Notes under the pieces: model-generated
The model's database searches: none
Seen by the model: only the letters and a program-made list of their open reading frames with translations
Told to the model about the DNA's origin: nothing
From: Candidatus Abawacabacteria bacterium
GTDB taxonomy: Bacteria; Patescibacteriota; Gracilibacteria; RBG-16-42-10
Direction: 5' to 3'
Assembly: GCA_016207805.1 (NCBI GenBank)
Contig: JACQZO010000028.1
Span: forward strand, 1 to 45,770
Length of the DNA stretch: 45,770 nt
Part shown: positions 39,751 to 45,770 of the stretch, in pieces
Position numbering within the stretch: the first letter of the stretch is position 1
Layout of the letters: the number at the start of each line of letters is the position of its first letter
Translations under genes and position numbers: made by a program

Positions 39751-39782
39751 AAAAACAGAGTACTAAATTTTTTAGTACTCTG
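39751..39782 (-). terminator. strong terminator after SulP, 14 nt before the zinc-ribbon gene
   Basis: CAGAGTACTAAA and TTTAGTACTCTG form a perfect 12-bp stem (39756-39782) with a 3-nt loop; on the minus strand T5 follows at 39755-39751. It ends SulP transcripts yet leaves only 14 nt for the next gene's leader. Confidence 0.85.
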
Positions 39783-39806
39783 CCATGATTGCCAAAATCG
39801 TGATAA

Positions 39807-41498
39807 TTATGCTTTTGCTGCTCGAGTTGCCACTTTGGGCTTGGTGTGTTCCTTTATTTTAAAACCTAAAAATTGTAATGCTTTAGTAGTTGATGGGAAA
39901 ACTACGCCAGATTCTTTTAAGCGATTGTAATTTTTGCTTTCTAATAAAACCTGTTCAATCAATGGATTGACCCCCGTGAGATAAACTTTTTTACCCCGAC
40001 GCTCAATGGTTTCAATAATCTCATCAAAAGCATCTAAGCCATCAACATCCAAATAATACAGTTCGCGAAGTCGAAGCACTACTTCTTCATATTCCTTGAT
40101 CTCATGTTCGAAGCGAGCAATATGAGCTTGGCTATCGACATAAGTCAAATGTCCTTTGATAGAATAAACAAGGGTATGAGTATTGGGAGTAATAGTAGTA
40201 ACTTTATCGCCTAATACACTTTCGATCATTTTTCGATTGCGATCATTTGCTACCATTTCAAATTGACCACGAGAAAGTGTGTCTAGGAAAAAGAATAAGG
40301 AAAGCGCGGTACCTACGAGGATACCAATCATAGGATCAACATAAAAGGTGATTACAGCCACAAATATTGAAATCCAGAAGCCTTTTTTATCGAGCCGATA
40401 TAGTTTGACAAAATGCTGACCTTCAACCATACGAACAGCAACATTGACCAATATGGCAGCGATAATTGCCATCGGGATAAACTTGAAAAAATTAAGTAGG
40501 AAAAAAGAAATAATTACTATACAGATAGCGTTCACAGTACCGGAAATTTTATTATTTGCACCACTTTTGACATTGAGAGCAGTGCGAGCCAATGCTGCAG
40601 TGGCAGGAATACCACCAGCAAGACCGGAAGCAATATTTGCCAGACCGAGGCCGAGAATTTCTTTATCGCGATTGTGTTTTGTTTTAGTGAGATTATCGGC
40701 TATCTTTGCTGATAGAATAGTCTCTAATATAGCAACAATAGCTACAGTAATACTGGTGCTGATTAAGCTTTGATCAAAATGAAAGCTCTGAGGAATAAAA
40801 AGAGTAGCGTTCATATCGCTATATTTTTCGCCTAAGGTAATAAGTTTCAATGGAATTAAGCTATTCACTGACAAATATCCTAACAAGATACCAATAGGGC
40901 TGAGTAATACAGCTGGCGGTAGGCGCAGTAATTTGGGTAATTTGGTGCGCACTTTGACTAATAAAAACATTAGCCCCAAGAAGACAATAAAAGTAATAAA
41001 TGTGGTGAGAGAGGCATTGCCAATATGCTTGAATGATTCCACCACGTTATCAAAGAGACGTTCGTGTACATGCAATCCGCTTAAGCCTAAGGCAGAGTTT
41101 AATTGATTAAAACCAATGGTAAAAGCTACTCCTAAAGTGAAGCCATGAATAGTATTAGCAGGAACATAGATAATATATTTTGCTAAACGCAACGCATAAG
41201 AAACCAACACTATCACTCCAGTGACAATTGCCACCATAGGCAATGTTTCTGCTCCATGAGCAATGGCATGAGCTGCGAGAATTCCGGAAAGGGCACCTGT
41301 TGGGCCTACAATATTGTAGTCGCTACCGCCAAATAGGGAGGCAATTAAACCAGCCCAGATCGCAGTTACTATACCGGCCACAGGCGATGCCCCGCCGGCG
41401 ATAGCTAAAGACACTGAAAGGGGTATTGAAACCAAAGACACAGTTAAACCAGAGACCCAATTATCTTTCAGGCGTTGCCCTATAGAATGGCTTATCAT
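39807..41498 (-). CDS. SulP family anion transporter
   Basis: A 563-residue SulP protein. The transmembrane part starts early (WVSGLTVSLVSIPLSVSLAIAGGASP) and contains the signature IVGPTGALSGILAAHAI and NIASGLAGGIPATAALARTA, with about eleven or more hydrophobic segments. A STAS domain follows from about residue 425 (THTLVYSIKGHLTYVDSQAHI to LYYLDVDGLDAFDEII). SulP proteins carry sulfate, bicarbonate or other anions; the substrate here is not inferable. A strong terminator lies after the stop codon. The upstream gap, 41499-41623, shows no clear promoter. Confidence 0.93.
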   Translation of the reverse strand: MISHSIGQRLKDNWVSGLTVSLVSIPLSVSLAIAGGASPVAGIVTAIWAGLIASLFGGSDYNIVGPTGALSGILAAHAIAHGAETLPMVAIVTGVIVLVSYALRLAKYIIYVPANTIHGFTLGVAFTIGFNQLNSALGLSGLHVHERLFDNVVESFKHIGNASLTTFITFIVFLGLMFLLVKVRTKLPKLLRLPPAVLLSPIGILLGYLSVNSLIPLKLITLGEKYSDMNATLFIPQSFHFDQSLISTSITVAIVAILETILSAKIADNLTKTKHNRDKEILGLGLANIASGLAGGIPATAALARTALNVKSGANNKISGTVNAICIVIISFFLLNFFKFIPMAIIAAILVNVAVRMVEGQHFVKLYRLDKKGFWISIFVAVITFYVDPMIGILVGTALSLFFFLDTLSRGQFEMVANDRNRKMIESVLGDKVTTITPNTHTLVYSIKGHLTYVDSQAHIARFEHEIKEYEEVVLRLRELYYLDVDGLDAFDEIIETIERRGKKVYLTGVNPLIEQVLLESKNYNRLKESGVVFPSTTKALQFLGFKIKEHTKPKVATRAAKA

Positions 41499-41623
41499 AG
41501 AGATTAAGAGAATTAAATGGTGCTTCAGCGCGCGAGATTATGCTCCTGTTTTGTGGGGAGCACAAGATCAATTTAAAAGTATTTTTTATCTCAAAATAAA
41601 GTGTTTTTATCTGTTCTGTGGAA

Positions 41624-42157
41624 TCAGGAATATAAATGAGGATTCTTAAAGGGGATTAATGCCATTATCATTGCTGCTGTATAATAAGCAGTTCTATCGA
41701 TCACGTCTCCAGTCAGTAGGCCAACTGCACCATTGTGCTTTGGCGAATTAGTTCGACCAAATACGATGTCATCTGCTTGTCCCAGATCTTTACCTTCTTT
41801 GATTAATGCCACTATTGCTGAAGGCAAAAAGAAAGTACCAGTGCGACCTTTTCCCCAAAGACCTATCCTTGATTTTATTACTACCCATCCGAAGGCGACC
41901 ATTTCTGTCTGAAATGTATCAATGCCACTTTCTTGTCCCACCCAAAAATCTGCTTCAGGCTGAAGCGTGCTAGCATTATTGGCTCTATTGCGGGCACCCT
42001 GAAAGGCTTCATCCTCACTTTTTGGTTGATCACTGACACCTGATATCGTTGCCACTCCTTCGAATAAAAACTCTTCACCAGGAAACATCTTTTGAAATCC
42101 TAGTTCAGCTGCCTTAACTTTAACGGGGTTTTGTGAAGCGATAATGACTTTTCTCAT
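41624..42157 (-). CDS. DUF84 (inosine/xanthosine triphosphatase, YjjX-like)
   Basis: A 177-residue NTPase of the DUF84 family. It starts MRKVIIASQNPVKVKAAELG, has FWVGQESGIDTFQTEM in the middle, and near the end TNSPKHNGAVGLLTGDVIDR. Members hydrolyse ITP and XTP and so keep deaminated purines out of nucleic acids. The frame is open to 42178, but ATG 42157 is the family's normal start. Together with the Nudix genes it would serve nucleotide-pool cleaning. Confidence 0.9.
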   Translation of the reverse strand: MRKVIIASQNPVKVKAAELGFQKMFPGEEFLFEGVATISGVSDQPKSEDEAFQGARNRANNASTLQPEADFWVGQESGIDTFQTEMVAFGWVVIKSRIGLWGKGRTGTFFLPSAIVALIKEGKDLGQADDIVFGRTNSPKHNGAVGLLTGDVIDRTAYYTAAMIMALIPFKNPHLYS

Positions 42158-42403
42158 AATAATATCAAATAGCAACATAAAAAGGTTACCTTTTTATCGT
42201 TTTGAATTCTACATTGCTTTAGCAAGTTTACCTTAATCGAGAAGCTGGTTTTGAGTGGATTCTGAATAATGCTATCTATTCCGGTATCCCGTTCTTTTCA
42301 TTATCCCTTCATTTGTAATTCGTAATCTGTAATTGTTATCCCAGCCTCTTTATTTTACCGATCTTTCTCGCTATACTCGGCGCGTGTTTTACTTGTCACT
42401 TCA
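42158..42403. other. 246-nt gap before tRNA-Ser with phased heptamers
   Basis: No gene is visible. A 17-nt palindrome, AAAAAGGT T ACCTTTTT, lies at 42179-42195 just upstream of the DUF84 gene. At 42312-42332 three 7-nt units, TTTGTAA, TTCGTAA and TCTGTAA, run in phase. TATACT at 42372-42377 may be the -10 of the tRNA promoter. Confidence 0.5.
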
Positions 42404-42493
42404 GGAGAGATGGCAGAGTGGTCTATCGCGATGGTCTTGAAAACCATTGTGCCCGCAAGGGTACCGGGGGTTCGAATCCCTCTCTCTCCGCCA
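42404..42493 (+). tRNA. tRNA-Ser (anticodon TGA)
   Basis: A 90-nt class II tRNA. The acceptor stem GGAGAGA pairs with TCTCTCC, the anticodon loop CTTGAAA gives TGA, and a long variable arm (TGCCC...GGGTA) identifies serine. The T arm has GGTTCGAATCC, and the 3' CCA at 42491-42493 is genome-encoded. The last four bases, GCCA, also begin a perfect hairpin continuing downstream. Confidence 0.96.
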
Positions 42494-42528
42494 ACCTGCG
42501 CTCTGCGAGCTTCGGTTGGCAGGCCAAC
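42490..42528 (+). other. GC-rich bistable hairpin overlapping the 3' end of tRNA-Ser
   Basis: GCCAACC (42490-42496) pairs perfectly with GGTTGGC (42514-42520), with a nested GCTC/GAGC stem. The same GTTGG (42515-42519) can instead pair with CCAAC (42524-42528), so the two folds exclude each other. The first fold ties up the tRNA's CCA. The local GC content is far above neighbouring gaps. A further hairpin lies at 42642-42669 (CCACGA/TCGTGG with TACAC/GTGTA). No T tract follows. Confidence 0.55.
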
Positions 42529-42752
42529 GCTGATAGGCTGCCGAAGTGCTAATGCACGCAGGCATGCCAGAGATCGAAGATTGAGTGAGGTTTATAAATG
42601 ATCTATGGTGCTTTTCAATGCTGGTTCTAACTTTATCCACTACACTCCGCCACGAACATCGTGGGTGTAATGTCGCTTTACTGCTAAGGTTTTTAGTAAA
42701 TCCTTTTAGATAAAAAAACGATCTTGATCGACTAAACTTCTAATTTCTCTAT

Positions 42753-43220
42753 ATGAAACCATCTAGAAAACCGCTAGAAAAGGAAGAAAGAATCAAAGTA
42801 AAGGCTCTTTGTTTATTTCATAAAGATGGGAAAATCCTAGCATCTAGAGGAATTAACAAAATTACTAACCAAGTATTCTATCGATTATTAGGTGGCAGCT
42901 TAAACTTCTTTGAAACAGGAGAAGCTGGGATTCGAAGGGAAATCAAAGAAGAGCTCCACAGTGAAATTGACAATCTCCACTTTATTGATGTCGTAGAAAA
43001 TATTTTTACCCATGAAGATTGGCGTGGACATGAGCTTATATTCCTTTATTCTGGTGATCTCGTACGTCAAGAATTGTACGCACAACAAATGATTCATATT
43101 GTAGAAGACACATACGAATTTGAAGCTGAGTGGATAGCAATCATCGAGATACTCAGCGGAGCTCGAACTTTGTTTCCAGCATTAGATTGGAAAAGTCTAT
43201 TGCTCAACATATCGAGATAA
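42753..43220 (+). CDS. Nudix hydrolase
   Basis: A 155-residue Nudix protein. The box reads GGSLNFFETGEAGIRREIKEEL, with all metal-binding glutamates. It also has KVKALCLFHKDGKILASRG before the box and an EFEAEWIAI segment after it, typical of small Nudix proteins acting on nucleotide derivatives. The substrate is not inferable. It is unrelated in detail to the Nudix gene at 8510. The 258-nt leader contains the tRNA-linked hairpins. Confidence 0.87.
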   Translation: MKPSRKPLEKEERIKVKALCLFHKDGKILASRGINKITNQVFYRLLGGSLNFFETGEAGIRREIKEELHSEIDNLHFIDVVENIFTHEDWRGHELIFLYSGDLVRQELYAQQMIHIVEDTYEFEAEWIAIIEILSGARTLFPALDWKSLLLNISR

Positions 43221-43480
43221 GAAACTAGAACAGTATTATTTGTTGCTAACTCTATACTTGGCTACAGAGGAATGACTGTCCATGATAAAAGTACCTGGGT
43301 AATGTGGAGTGATGCTGCATAGCATATAGTCTTTCTTTACTTTGTCTTAGTTTATTTCTAAGCTAGGGGGTGATTTCCAATTTGCTTTATGCAGACGATA
43401 TTGGCCCAACAAAGGTTCCTAACAATATTGTCTGGTAGATAAATGTACATTGGGATTTTTTCTATTTTTAAACCTATGCT
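43221..43480. other. 260-nt gap without a recognisable gene
   Basis: I see no convincing gene, heptamer repeat or terminator here. Frames on the minus strand across this gap are short and low in plausible codon pattern. The region presumably holds the promoter of the VOC gene. Confidence 0.5.
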
Positions 43481-43882
43481 ATGGCGAAACTTTATCGGGT
43501 GATAGTACCGGTAACTGATATTGAGGTCGCTGCACAATTCTATGGACAAGTCTTAGAAACGCCAGGCGAAAGAGTGTCACCTGGTAGGCACTATTTTCAT
43601 TGCGATGGGACTGTTTTGGCTTGCTATGATCCAGCAAGAGATGGTGATCAATTAAGCTATGGTTGGCAAATGCATGAGAATCAATATCTTTATTTCGCTG
43701 TGGAGGATTTGTCAAAGGTGCGTGGTTTGCTGAAAAAGGCAGGAGCATCTGCGTTGGGGAAGGTTCAAGCTATGCCTTGGGGAGAAACTCTGCTCTATGC
43801 CAAAGATCCTTTTGGCAATCCGATTAGTTTTGTCGATAGCAAAACAGTATTTACCGGCACTTCGAAGTCAAGTAAAAAGTAA
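43481..43882 (+). CDS. VOC (glyoxalase/bleomycin resistance) family protein
   Basis: A 133-residue single-subunit VOC protein with two beta-alpha-beta-beta-beta units: RVIVPVTDIEVAAQFYGQVL and YFAVEDLSKVRGLLKKAG to LLYAKDPFGNPISFVD. A metal-binding Glu or His set is not obvious in the usual places; the PFGNPISFVD ending fits non-glyoxalase members as well. The family includes dioxygenases, isomerases and resistance proteins. It heads a group of three small same-strand genes ending at 44633. Confidence 0.88.
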   Translation: MAKLYRVIVPVTDIEVAAQFYGQVLETPGERVSPGRHYFHCDGTVLACYDPARDGDQLSYGWQMHENQYLYFAVEDLSKVRGLLKKAGASALGKVQAMPWGETLLYAKDPFGNPISFVDSKTVFTGTSKSSKK

Positions 43883-43889
43883 TGATTAT

Positions 43890-44174
43890 ATGATAGTAAA
43901 AATAGCGCGATATTCTATTCGTGAAGATACTCACAGTACTGTGTCGGCTGCGATTCGAGAGTTTGTCCAGTTGATTAAACAATATGAACCTGATACCTAT
44001 TATGAGGCATTTAGTTTACTAGATTCCTTAGATTTTATTCATGTTATGAAGTTTCCGAATGCTCAGGCAGAACAAAAACATAGATTTGCTGATTATACTC
44101 AAAAGTTTGTGGCAATTTTGTATCCATTGTGCGCGCAATTGCCTGTTTTTACTGACTGTAGCCTGATTGAATAA
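43890..44174 (+). CDS. antibiotic-biosynthesis-monooxygenase-like small protein
   Basis: A 94-residue protein fitting the dimeric alpha/beta-barrel (ABM) fold: an N-terminal strand (MIVKIARYSIRE), helix (STVSAAIREFVQLIKQY), strand (EAFSLLDSLDFIHVMKF), then a helix with HRFADYTQKFVAILYPL and a final strand. Conserved residues are few, so the assignment is by pattern. The start at 43890 lies 7 nt after the VOC stop. Its function is unknown. Confidence 0.6.
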   Translation: MIVKIARYSIREDTHSTVSAAIREFVQLIKQYEPDTYYEAFSLLDSLDFIHVMKFPNAQAEQKHRFADYTQKFVAILYPLCAQLPVFTDCSLIE

Positions 44175-44183
44175 TGATTCCAT

Positions 44184-44633
44184 ATGGATCATCTAGCTAT
44201 TATGAATAAGAGAATACCATTTTTAGCCCGAATCTTAAGTGGCCAGAAAACTATTGAATCACGTTGGTATCAAATGAAAAGAGCTCCTTGGGACAAGGCT
44301 TGCTCAGGTGATACTATCTATTTCAAGAATGTAGGAGAATTGGTGAGCACCAGAGCAACAGTGAAGGCGGTAAAGCAATTTGCTGATCTTACTCAATCTG
44401 AACGCGAGCGGCTAGTATTAGACAATGCTAGTAAATTGGGCATCGAACCAGTCGAAGTGAAAGTTTTCTTAGAGCATATAGCCAATAAGCGCTACGTAAT
44501 CTTTTTGTATCTCAGCAAAATTGAGTCAGTAAAACCATTCGGTATCAATAAAAAAGGTTTTGGGGCAATGTCAGCTTGGATTACCTTGACTGATATTCAG
44601 GCCCTTTCGGCAACGGAAAATACTTTATCGTAA
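44184..44633 (+). CDS. ASCH domain protein
   Basis: A 149-residue protein. The ASCH hallmark is near the N-terminus (FLARILSGQKTIESRWYQ), followed by beta segments with DTIYFKNVGELVSTRATVKAV. ASCH domains resemble PUA domains and are predicted RNA-binding; some are nucleoside hydrolases. The start could be ATG 44184 or the Met codon six residues later. The last 37 nt overlap the convergent desaturase gene. Confidence 0.8.
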   Translation: MDHLAIMNKRIPFLARILSGQKTIESRWYQMKRAPWDKACSGDTIYFKNVGELVSTRATVKAVKQFADLTQSERERLVLDNASKLGIEPVEVKVFLEHIANKRYVIFLYLSKIESVKPFGINKKGFGAMSAWITLTDIQALSATENTLS

Positions 44634-45562
44634 TCTCTGATAGCTGCTGCTAGCACTGCAAAATACTTTTCTTCAAAATAAGGATAATTGTGTTCCTCCG
44701 CGAACTTTTTGATCAATGGTCTAATTTTGTTGAGCAAATGATTGGGAATATTAGGGAAAAGATGGTGCTCTGTGTGACACTCGACGAATGCATTTCCGCC
44801 TAAACCAGTCAAAAACCAACTTTTCTTGATATTTCTGGTGGTTAATAATTGATGGTAAAGCCATGGCAGCCGTTTTTTAGGAGTGTCTAGGCCAACATGA
44901 TTAAATACTGCTAAATGCATGAATAGAGGAGCAAATAGCGATCGCAATAAATAAGCGTACAGGATAGCTAGTGGGAGAGAAACTATGCTGGTAAATAGTC
45001 CAATATGAAATGCCCAGCCGGCTGTAGCGGTTAGCAAAAAAAGGAAGAACTCTTGCCAACGTCCCCATAAGTAAATAGCACTTTTGATATAAAACCAAAA
45101 TACCGCTAAGAAGGGGATGAATAAAAAGTAAACATAGCGATTGATCCAAGGGAAATAAAAAGATGGGGGATCAATACTGGGAATGTTAGTATTGGGATGA
45201 TGAATGAGATCATGAGTTTCATGCCACCATTCATTGCTTTGACCTACCCAAAAGTCTGAAAATAGATAACCCAAGATACGATTACACCAATAGGACTGAC
45301 AGAAGCTTTGATGTCGTGCTTGATGAATACCACTGATTGCTATGCCGCCATGGGCATAAGACATAATCAGTAGCCCGATAATAGTACTTAACCAGTAATT
45401 TTGTGCTACTACAAAAAAGCCAAGGCAAAACAGAGTAATACGTAAGCCAAGCTTGAGAAACTCCCAACCATGCGCTTGATACCAGGTGGCATTATGAATG
45501 ATTTTGCTGACTTCTTGTGAAAGCCATGTGAAATCTTTTTGTTGTTGCTCAATTGTATTCAC
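44597..45562 (-). CDS. membrane fatty acid desaturase
   Basis: A 321-residue membrane protein with all three His boxes of desaturases: HQARH after the second helix, HDLIHH near residue 110 and HTEHHLFP near the C-terminus. Four or more hydrophobic helices surround them. It inserts double bonds into acyl chains using O2, di-iron and an electron donor. The start is GTG 45562; an in-frame ATG was not found upstream without a stop. Most Patescibacteria lack fatty acid synthesis, so it may act on lipids taken from a host. Confidence 0.9.
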   Translation of the reverse strand: MNTIEQQQKDFTWLSQEVSKIIHNATWYQAHGWEFLKLGLRITLFCLGFFVVAQNYWLSTIIGLLIMSYAHGGIAISGIHQARHQSFCQSYWCNRILGYLFSDFWVGQSNEWWHETHDLIHHPNTNIPSIDPPSFYFPWINRYVYFLFIPFLAVFWFYIKSAIYLWGRWQEFFLFLLTATAGWAFHIGLFTSIVSLPLAILYAYLLRSLFAPLFMHLAVFNHVGLDTPKKRLPWLYHQLLTTRNIKKSWFLTGLGGNAFVECHTEHHLFPNIPNHLLNKIRPLIKKFAEEHNYPYFEEKYFAVLAAAIRDYDKVFSVAERA

Positions 45563-45770
45563 TCACATCATTAATTACCTTATCAATGTGCCTAAAAGTG
45601 TCTTTTCTTGCAACTTTTTGCTGACGCTCTAGGTTAAATTAAACAATAGGTTGGAGAAAATAATATTGAGAGAGTTAATTTGAAGAGGTTGTGAGAATGT
45701 TCATGCTCATATCTAAAGATAAATTGTTTCAAATAGAGGTTTCGGTATTTCTTTGACACTCCATGGTGAA
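45563..45770. other. 208-nt end of window without a recognisable gene
   Basis: AT-rich sequence upstream of the desaturase gene. No tRNA, repeat unit or frame longer than about 20 codons starting at ATG stands out; it likely contains the desaturase promoter. Confidence 0.4.

Noticed and set aside
42410-42601. 63-residue frame starting inside tRNA-Ser
   Set aside because: The first half is translated tRNA sequence, a common false call; the minus-strand frame at 42401-42640 is of the same kind.
1-45770. Alternative genetic code with TGA read as Gly or Trp
   Set aside because: dnaA, murF and several other complete genes end at TGA at the expected length, and Trp is encoded by TGG with a CCA tRNA.

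Overview
This window looks like chromosome from a Candidate Phyla Radiation (Patescibacteria-type) bacterium. The evidence is indirect: short intergenic gaps, many small one-domain proteins, a type IV pilus ATPase, penicillin-binding protein 1C, bactofilin, a RodZ-like protein, S-layer-homology and PKD surface proteins, and a GIY-YIG nuclease tied to a tRNA gene. The 33739-34272 protein also resembles, from memory, a family seen mainly in these bacteria. TGA is used as a stop and Trp is read by a CCA-anticodon tRNA, so the code is standard rather than the Gracilibacteria code. Oxygen-related genes (peroxiredoxin, superoxide dismutase, MsrA, a fatty acid desaturase, a 2-oxoglutarate oxygenase) point to exposure to oxygen. 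There is no rRNA, CRISPR array or recognisable transposase, and I cannot place the organism below phylum level.

Layout. 1-475: a minus-strand tandem of tRNA-Trp copies alternating with a GIY-YIG nuclease gene or its remnant. 602-5390: dnaA, murF (minus), tsaD and a 2-Cys peroxiredoxin. 5470-9449: small enzymes and membrane proteins (CYTH, cytidylyltransferase, ferritin-VIT fusion, DUF1801, half-size EamA, Nudix, MsrA). 9713-12681: CYTH, queuosine-salvage hydrolase and DUF3052, then an ImmA/IrrE peptidase with a two-helix membrane protein. 12777-15357 (minus): an ABC-F ATPase with an attenuator-like leader, preceded by a TauD-like oxygenase. 15430-20645: flavoprotein, membrane proteins and a PKD surface protein. 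20976-23825: acetyltransferase, aspartoacylase-like hydrolase and M16 peptidase. 24058-29290: PilB-type ATPase, RodZ-like protein, lipoprotein, PKD surface protein and a membrane protein. 29363-36637: small proteins, RadA, PBP1C, a conserved unknown, and an SLH-bactofilin-lipid kinase operon. 36702-42157: a membrane protein, RlmE, SOD, SulP and a DUF84 phosphatase. 42404-45562: tRNA-Ser, Nudix, VOC, a monooxygenase-like protein, ASCH and a fatty acid desaturase.

Non-coding structure is the most distinctive part. Several intergenic gaps carry imperfect 7-nt repeats, often as inverted arms lying between the stop codons of convergent genes; two copies share a 62-nt core. I saw no Shine-Dalgarno sequence upstream of the start codons I inspected. 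Several genes have a terminator-like hairpin immediately before the start codon. The clearest is the ABC-F leader, where a 34-codon upstream ORF ends in sequence complementary to the terminator loop.

Functionally the window mixes translation and RNA maintenance (tsaD, rlmE, queuosine salvage, ABC-F), cell-envelope construction (murF, PBP1C, bactofilin, RodZ-like, SLH, PKD, PilB), oxidative-stress defence and nucleotide-pool cleaning (Nudix, DUF84). All family assignments are from reading motifs; no database search was run.
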